Shown here in pieces: positions 5,809-8,428 of a DNA stretch of 8,428 bases. The notes beneath the pieces are model-generated. The model saw nothing but the letters and a program-made list of their open reading frames with translations, searched no databases and was not told where the DNA came from. Source of the stretch: Oribacterium sp. UBA5894 (GTDB taxonomy: Bacteria > Bacillota > Clostridia > Lachnospirales > Lachnospiraceae); contig DJEQ01000022.1 in NCBI GenBank assembly GCA_002431355.1, positions 10,305-18,732 of the forward strand, given 5' to 3'. The translations under genes and the position numbers were made by a program. Every line of letters begins with the position of its first letter. Within the stretch, counting starts at the first letter, position 1.

Positions 5809-7347
5809 TTATTTCACAACCAGCATTTCGCTATTGCTTTTATCAAGATCTCGATAGTTGAGAATCCTCCGAATGTCCTCCAGGCGAATGGTTTCAACTC
5901 CGTCCAGATCCGCACTTGTCCGTGCAAGTCGAAGAAGCTTATGAATCACGCGTGCACTATAGCCATAGCTTTCACAAGTCTCCTTCAGAAGCTTTCTGGA
6001 TTCCTTATCGAGCGTGCAGTACCTCTGGATCATCGCCGTCGACATCTGAGCGTTATTATTGATGCCGGGATCATTTTTATACCGTCGCTGTTGAATTTTT
6101 CGTGCCTTTTCGACCCTTCTCTGGATTTCCGCCGAAGATGCCGATGTATCCTCCTGCTCAAGCGCAAAGTAATTGACAGGCTTCACTTCCTTCTGAATAT
6201 CAATTCGATCCATGATGGGACCCGAAATTTTCCCACGGTACTTGATGATTTCATAGTCGGTGCAACGGCATTTGGAGCTCGGGTAATAGCCACAAGGGCA
6301 GGGGTTCATGGCTGTAACAAACATGAAATTTGACGGAAAGGTATGCATCCCATTCACCCTCGAAATGCAGACCTTCTTGTCTTCAATCGGCTGACGGAGG
6401 GCATCGAGAGTTCGCCGTGAGAATTCAGCAAGCTCATCTAAAAACAGGACTCCGTTATGCGCGAGTGAAACCTCGCCTGGGAGTGCATTGGTTCCGCCAC
6501 CAATGAGTGCGTTTAAGGAAGCATTGTGATGTGGCGCACGGAATGGACGGTTTCGAATCAGTCCATGTCCGCCGGAAATCATGCCGGAAATACTGTAGAT
6601 TTTTGTCACCTCCAGGCACTCCTCTTCGGTCATCGCCGGAAGAATCGATGGGATGCGCTGCGCGATCATCGTCTTTCCACAGCCAGGTTCACCGATCATC
6701 AGCATGTTATGTCCACCCGCAGCGGCCAGAACAACTGCATCAATCAGCTCCTTCTGTCCTTTTACGTCTGAAAAATCCAGTACTTTATCATGATCATCCA
6801 TATTTGGGGCAGCATTCGTGCATTGCGTGTCGACCGGCTTTCCTTCCAGAAAACGAACGACGTCTCCCAGGCTCTGAAGGCCGATGATCGCCATATCCTG
6901 TACGAGCTGTGCCTCTTTCAGATTCGCGGCTGGAATGATCACCTTCTGAAGGCCATTCCGCTGTGCTGCGATAATCATCGGAAGGATTCCACTACAGGCA
7001 CGCAGTCTGCCATCCAGTGCCAGCTCTCCGATAAATCCATAATCACTCAAGTTCTTTACGGCGATGTCTTCATTCTGCTGAAGGATACCGATGGCCATCG
7101 CGAGATCAAAATGTGAGCCGCTTTTCTTGATATCGCCCGGTGCCAGACTGATAATGACCCGTTTTTTCGGAAATACATAGCCCGTTTCATCAATCGCCGC
7201 CTGTACACGTTCGGAGGCTTCTTTTACTGCCTGATCGCCGAGGCCAATGACGGAAATGGACGGCTGTCCTTCCAGCGTTTTCGTTTCGATGTCGACCTGA
7301 TATCCATCTATTCCATGAATCGCGAAGCTTTTTACCAAGGAAGCCAT
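5809..7347 (-). CDS. comM: ComM/YifB family Mg-chelatase-like AAA+ ATPase
   Basis: A 512-residue protein, the usual family length (~500-515). ComM is a hexameric helicase that promotes branch migration during natural transformation; YifB is the same family. Residues 1-170 are the Lon-protease-like N-terminal domain (ISLAPGDIKKSGSHFDLAMAIG). The AAA+ domain has Walker A GEPGCGKT (219-226), the family block FRAPHHNAS (269-277), Walker B LFLDEL (301-306), sensor NPCPCGYY with a Cys350/352/360/362 cluster, and MDRIDI (379-384) with the likely arginine finger Arg381. Residues 460-500 form the C-terminal Mg-chelatase domain, including YSARVIHKLLRLARTSADL. The ATG at 7347 has GAGAGG about 7 nt upstream, lying inside the end of the transposase gene, which it overlaps by 16 bp. 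dprA follows after 14 bp, so the two are probably one transcript. Confidence 0.96.
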   Translation of the reverse strand: MASLVKSFAIHGIDGYQVDIETKTLEGQPSISVIGLGDQAVKEASERVQAAIDETGYVFPKKRVIISLAPGDIKKSGSHFDLAMAIGILQQNEDIAVKNLSDYGFIGELALDGRLRACSGILPMIIAAQRNGLQKVIIPAANLKEAQLVQDMAIIGLQSLGDVVRFLEGKPVDTQCTNAAPNMDDHDKVLDFSDVKGQKELIDAVVLAAAGGHNMLMIGEPGCGKTMIAQRIPSILPAMTEEECLEVTKIYSISGMISGGHGLIRNRPFRAPHHNASLNALIGGGTNALPGEVSLAHNGVLFLDELAEFSRRTLDALRQPIEDKKVCISRVNGMHTFPSNFMFVTAMNPCPCGYYPSSKCRCTDYEIIKYRGKISGPIMDRIDIQKEVKPVNYFALEQEDTSASSAEIQRRVEKARKIQQRRYKNDPGINNNAQMSTAMIQRYCTLDKESRKLLKETCESYGYSARVIHKLLRLARTSADLDGVETIRLEDIRRILNYRDLDKSNSEMLVVK

Positions 7348-7889
7348 AAATCATCCTCTCCCATTTTCATTCTGATCTCATCTTCTTCCACTACATACTT
7401 ATGTGCCGAATCTTCTACAAATTCCCGATATCCGAAGACACCCTTCGAACCGAAGTACGTGAGCGTTTTTTCCACTTCTGTAATACCGTCATCCTGCAAA
7501 CGCAGAAAGGTTTTATAGGAGCTGAATCGATAATCCTCCGGATGCACGGCCATTTTCGCCTTGACCGGATTCAAGTGAATGTAACGACTTGTCTGGAGAA
7601 AATATTCGTCAGTACTCACAACACAGGACTTATATCTTCGCTCAAATACATGCCCACTGTACCCATGATGACGATTATAGTACATGGCATATTTTCCAGA
7701 GAGATGCATCATGAATCTGCTGATTTCAATGTCTCCAGTTTCCACCAGAATATGAAAATGGTTGGTCATCAGGCAGTATGCATGAATCCGGCATTTATTT
7801 CTCTCAGCCTCCTGCTGCATGATTTTCAGAAATACCTGAAAATCAAAATCATCCCGGTAAATTTCCATCCGGCGAATGCCTCGCGCCAT
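7332..7889 (-). CDS. REP-associated tyrosine (Y1/IS200-like) transposase, start codon damaged
   Basis: The protein matches the TnpA_REP/RAYT group of Y1 transposases: HUH motif in CLMTNHFHILVE, GHVFERRYKS, and SRYIHLNPVKA holding the probable nucleophilic tyrosine. Such enzymes nick single-stranded DNA at hairpins and are usually domesticated single-copy genes. The listed start is the first in-frame ATG (7889, 185 residues), but homology continues upstream as ARQKREWYPGASYHL to an ATA at 7937-7935, where the family normally begins MARQKREWYPG; that gives 201 residues. No ATG, GTG or TTG is in frame between the upstream stop (7982) and 7889. The only well-placed start with AGGAGG, ATG at 7942, is out of frame and stops after two codons. 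The 3' end overlaps comM by 16 bp. It may be a pseudogene, or start poorly from ATA or the internal ATG. Confidence 0.85.
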   Translation of the reverse strand: MARGIRRMEIYRDDFDFQVFLKIMQQEAERNKCRIHAYCLMTNHFHILVETGDIEISRFMMHLSGKYAMYYNRHHGYSGHVFERRYKSCVVSTDEYFLQTSRYIHLNPVKAKMAVHPEDYRFSSYKTFLRLQDDGITEVEKTLTYFGSKGVFGYREFVEDSAHKYVVEEDEIRMKMGEDDLWLPW

Positions 7890-7934
7890 CAGATGATAGC
7901 TCGCACCGGGATACCACTCACGTTTCTGTCTTGC

Positions 7935-7954
7935 TATGGCATTGACATCCTCCT
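7935..7954 (-). promoter_or_regulatory. Ribosome site and mismatched start region of the transposase
   Basis: AGGAGG (7954-7949) is followed after 6 nt by ATG (7942-7940), CCA and TAG, so the best-placed start is a dead end. The conserved transposase frame begins with ATA at 7937-7935, 11 nt from the ribosome site. A third ATG (7948-7946), directly abutting AGGAGG, is in the same dead-end frame. Confidence 0.8.
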
Positions 7955-7965
7955 TTTCTGTGATC

Positions 7966-7971
7966 TTTATA
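7966..7971 (-). promoter_or_regulatory. Weak -10-like box upstream of the transposase
   Basis: The minus strand reads TATAAA at 7971-7966, about 30 nt before the transposase start region. No acceptable -35 (AAAGCT at the right distance) or TGn extension is present, so promoter activity for the transposase-comM-dprA unit is only possible. Confidence 0.2.
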
Positions 7972-8006
7972 GTCCCATCTTAACATGAAGCTTTTTAAAA
8001 TAATAT

Positions 8007-8031
8007 GCTCGACAAGTCGACTAGGTTGAGC
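8007..8031. repeat. GTCGAC-centred hairpin upstream of the transposase
   Basis: gctcgac (8007-8013) pairs with gttgagc (8025-8031) through seven pairs including one G-T wobble, closing on an 11-nt loop that contains the palindrome gtcgac. No T-run follows on either strand. Its position about 70 bp outside the RAYT gene makes it a candidate REP-like substrate, but only one copy is seen in the window. Confidence 0.35.
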
Positions 8032-8065
8032 GGTTTACCTTAAGACACCGCAAGGGTTTTCTGGC

Positions 8066-8084
8066 ATTTTTGATTTTCAAAAAT
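8066..8084 (-). terminator. AT-rich hairpin after the unknown gene (weak terminator)
   Basis: atttttga (8066-8073) pairs with tcaaaaat (8077-8084) around a 3-nt loop, only 4 bp past the stop codon of the gene at 8088. The stem is almost all A-T and no clean U-run follows on the minus strand, so termination would be weak. Confidence 0.3.
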
Positions 8085-8087
8085 ATT

Positions 8088-8428
8088 TTACTTTTTCATC
8101 TTTTCCTTGACTTCCTCAGGCACATTGATGAGTCCGAATCGGCATAACATCGCGTAGATGTACGTTACGCCCCGGATATCACCTAGGGCTTTCGGGCGAT
8201 GGACCATGACCCCTGTGTATTCTATATGCTGAAACGCCAGACGCACCGAGCTCCACGCGAGACTTTTACTCTTTTCCCGCCGGTCGATCCACAGCTCTTT
8301 TGTATACTCGCCAGCTCTGCCTTTTTTCAGCTCATAAGAGAAAGGGAGCCCAGAATAGGTTTTAAAATGGATGCCCGCATACAAGAGCACGACCTCCCAG
8401 AGATACGCTTCTGTCGGTTCTGCCCTCA
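8088..8428 (-). CDS. Unidentified protein, C-terminal part (gene continues past the window)
   Basis: The frame is open to the window end. The visible 113 codons begin RAEPTEAYLWEVVLLYAG, followed by SGLPFSYELKKGRAGEYTKELWIDRREKSKSLAWSSVRLAFQ, then RPKALGDIRGVTYIYAMLCRFGLINVPEEVKEKMKK. A GTG at 8390 could be read as a start, but the coding character continues above it, so this is taken as a partial gene. I have a recollection of similar uncharacterised clostridial proteins ending in a ...PKxLGxxRGxxYIYxxxxRFG-type block, but I cannot name the family or a function. The stretch is soluble and basic, with no membrane segment or signal. It lies on the same strand as the transposase but is separated from it by about 110 bp containing two hairpins. 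Confidence 0.7.
   Translation of the reverse strand, partial: RAEPTEAYLWEVVLLYAGIHFKTYSGLPFSYELKKGRAGEYTKELWIDRREKSKSLAWSSVRLAFQHIEYTGVMVHRPKALGDIRGVTYIYAMLCRFGLINVPEEVKEKMKK

Overview
All recognisable genes lie on the minus strand, so the biological reading order runs from high to low coordinates: an unidentified gene cut by the window edge, a REP-associated (Y1-type) transposase, a ComM/YifB ATPase, a short DprA, a nucleotidyltransferase, a tannase-like lipoprotein, deoB (phosphopentomutase) and the first 19 codons of deoC. The strong AGGAGG-type ribosome sites, the deoB-deoC pairing, the comM-dprA pair, the lipoprotein and the protein flavour point to a Firmicute, most likely a Clostridia/Lachnospiraceae member of moderate GC. 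That placement is inference, since no rRNA or other marker is present.

Region 8428-7330: a partial unknown gene ends at 8088. It is followed by about 100 bp with an AT-rich hairpin and a GTCGAC-centred hairpin, then the RAYT transposase. The transposase homology runs past its first in-frame ATG (7889) up to an ATA codon at 7937, while the perfect ribosome site serves an out-of-frame ATG (7942) followed two codons later by TAG. The element therefore looks damaged at its start. Its last codons overlap the start of comM by 16 bp.

Region 7347-5003: comM (full length, all AAA+ motifs) and dprA are 14 bp apart and probably co-transcribed; both families act on incoming single-stranded DNA. DprA has its N-terminal domain and most of the Rossmann core, but it stops where the last core strand and the winged helix should begin. 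The next gene is not topA, the common neighbour in Firmicutes, so a rearrangement breakpoint near 5060 is plausible.

Region 5002-3565: a possible 52-codon cysteine-containing ORF (weak), a promoter-like TTGACA, and a sugar-1-phosphate-type nucleotidyltransferase gene. A 300-bp gap follows, holding promoter-like boxes and two copies of a ~50-bp repeat in the leader of the next gene.

Region 3564-1597: a 655-residue lipoprotein that closely resembles subtype B tannases but carries an ~85-residue low-complexity insert and a changed residue at the presumed catalytic-acid position. A strong bidirectional hairpin terminator follows.

Region 1596-1: an extended -10 promoter with a candidate operator palindrome drives deoB-deoC, which converts (deoxy)ribose-1-phosphate to the 5-phosphate and then cleaves deoxyribose-5-phosphate. 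The 142-bp gap between deoB and deoC is filled with repeated and inverted modules. I see no clearly new multi-gene system. The most interesting items are the broken or AUA start of the transposase joined to comM, the truncated DprA, the modified tannase and two families of intergenic repeats.
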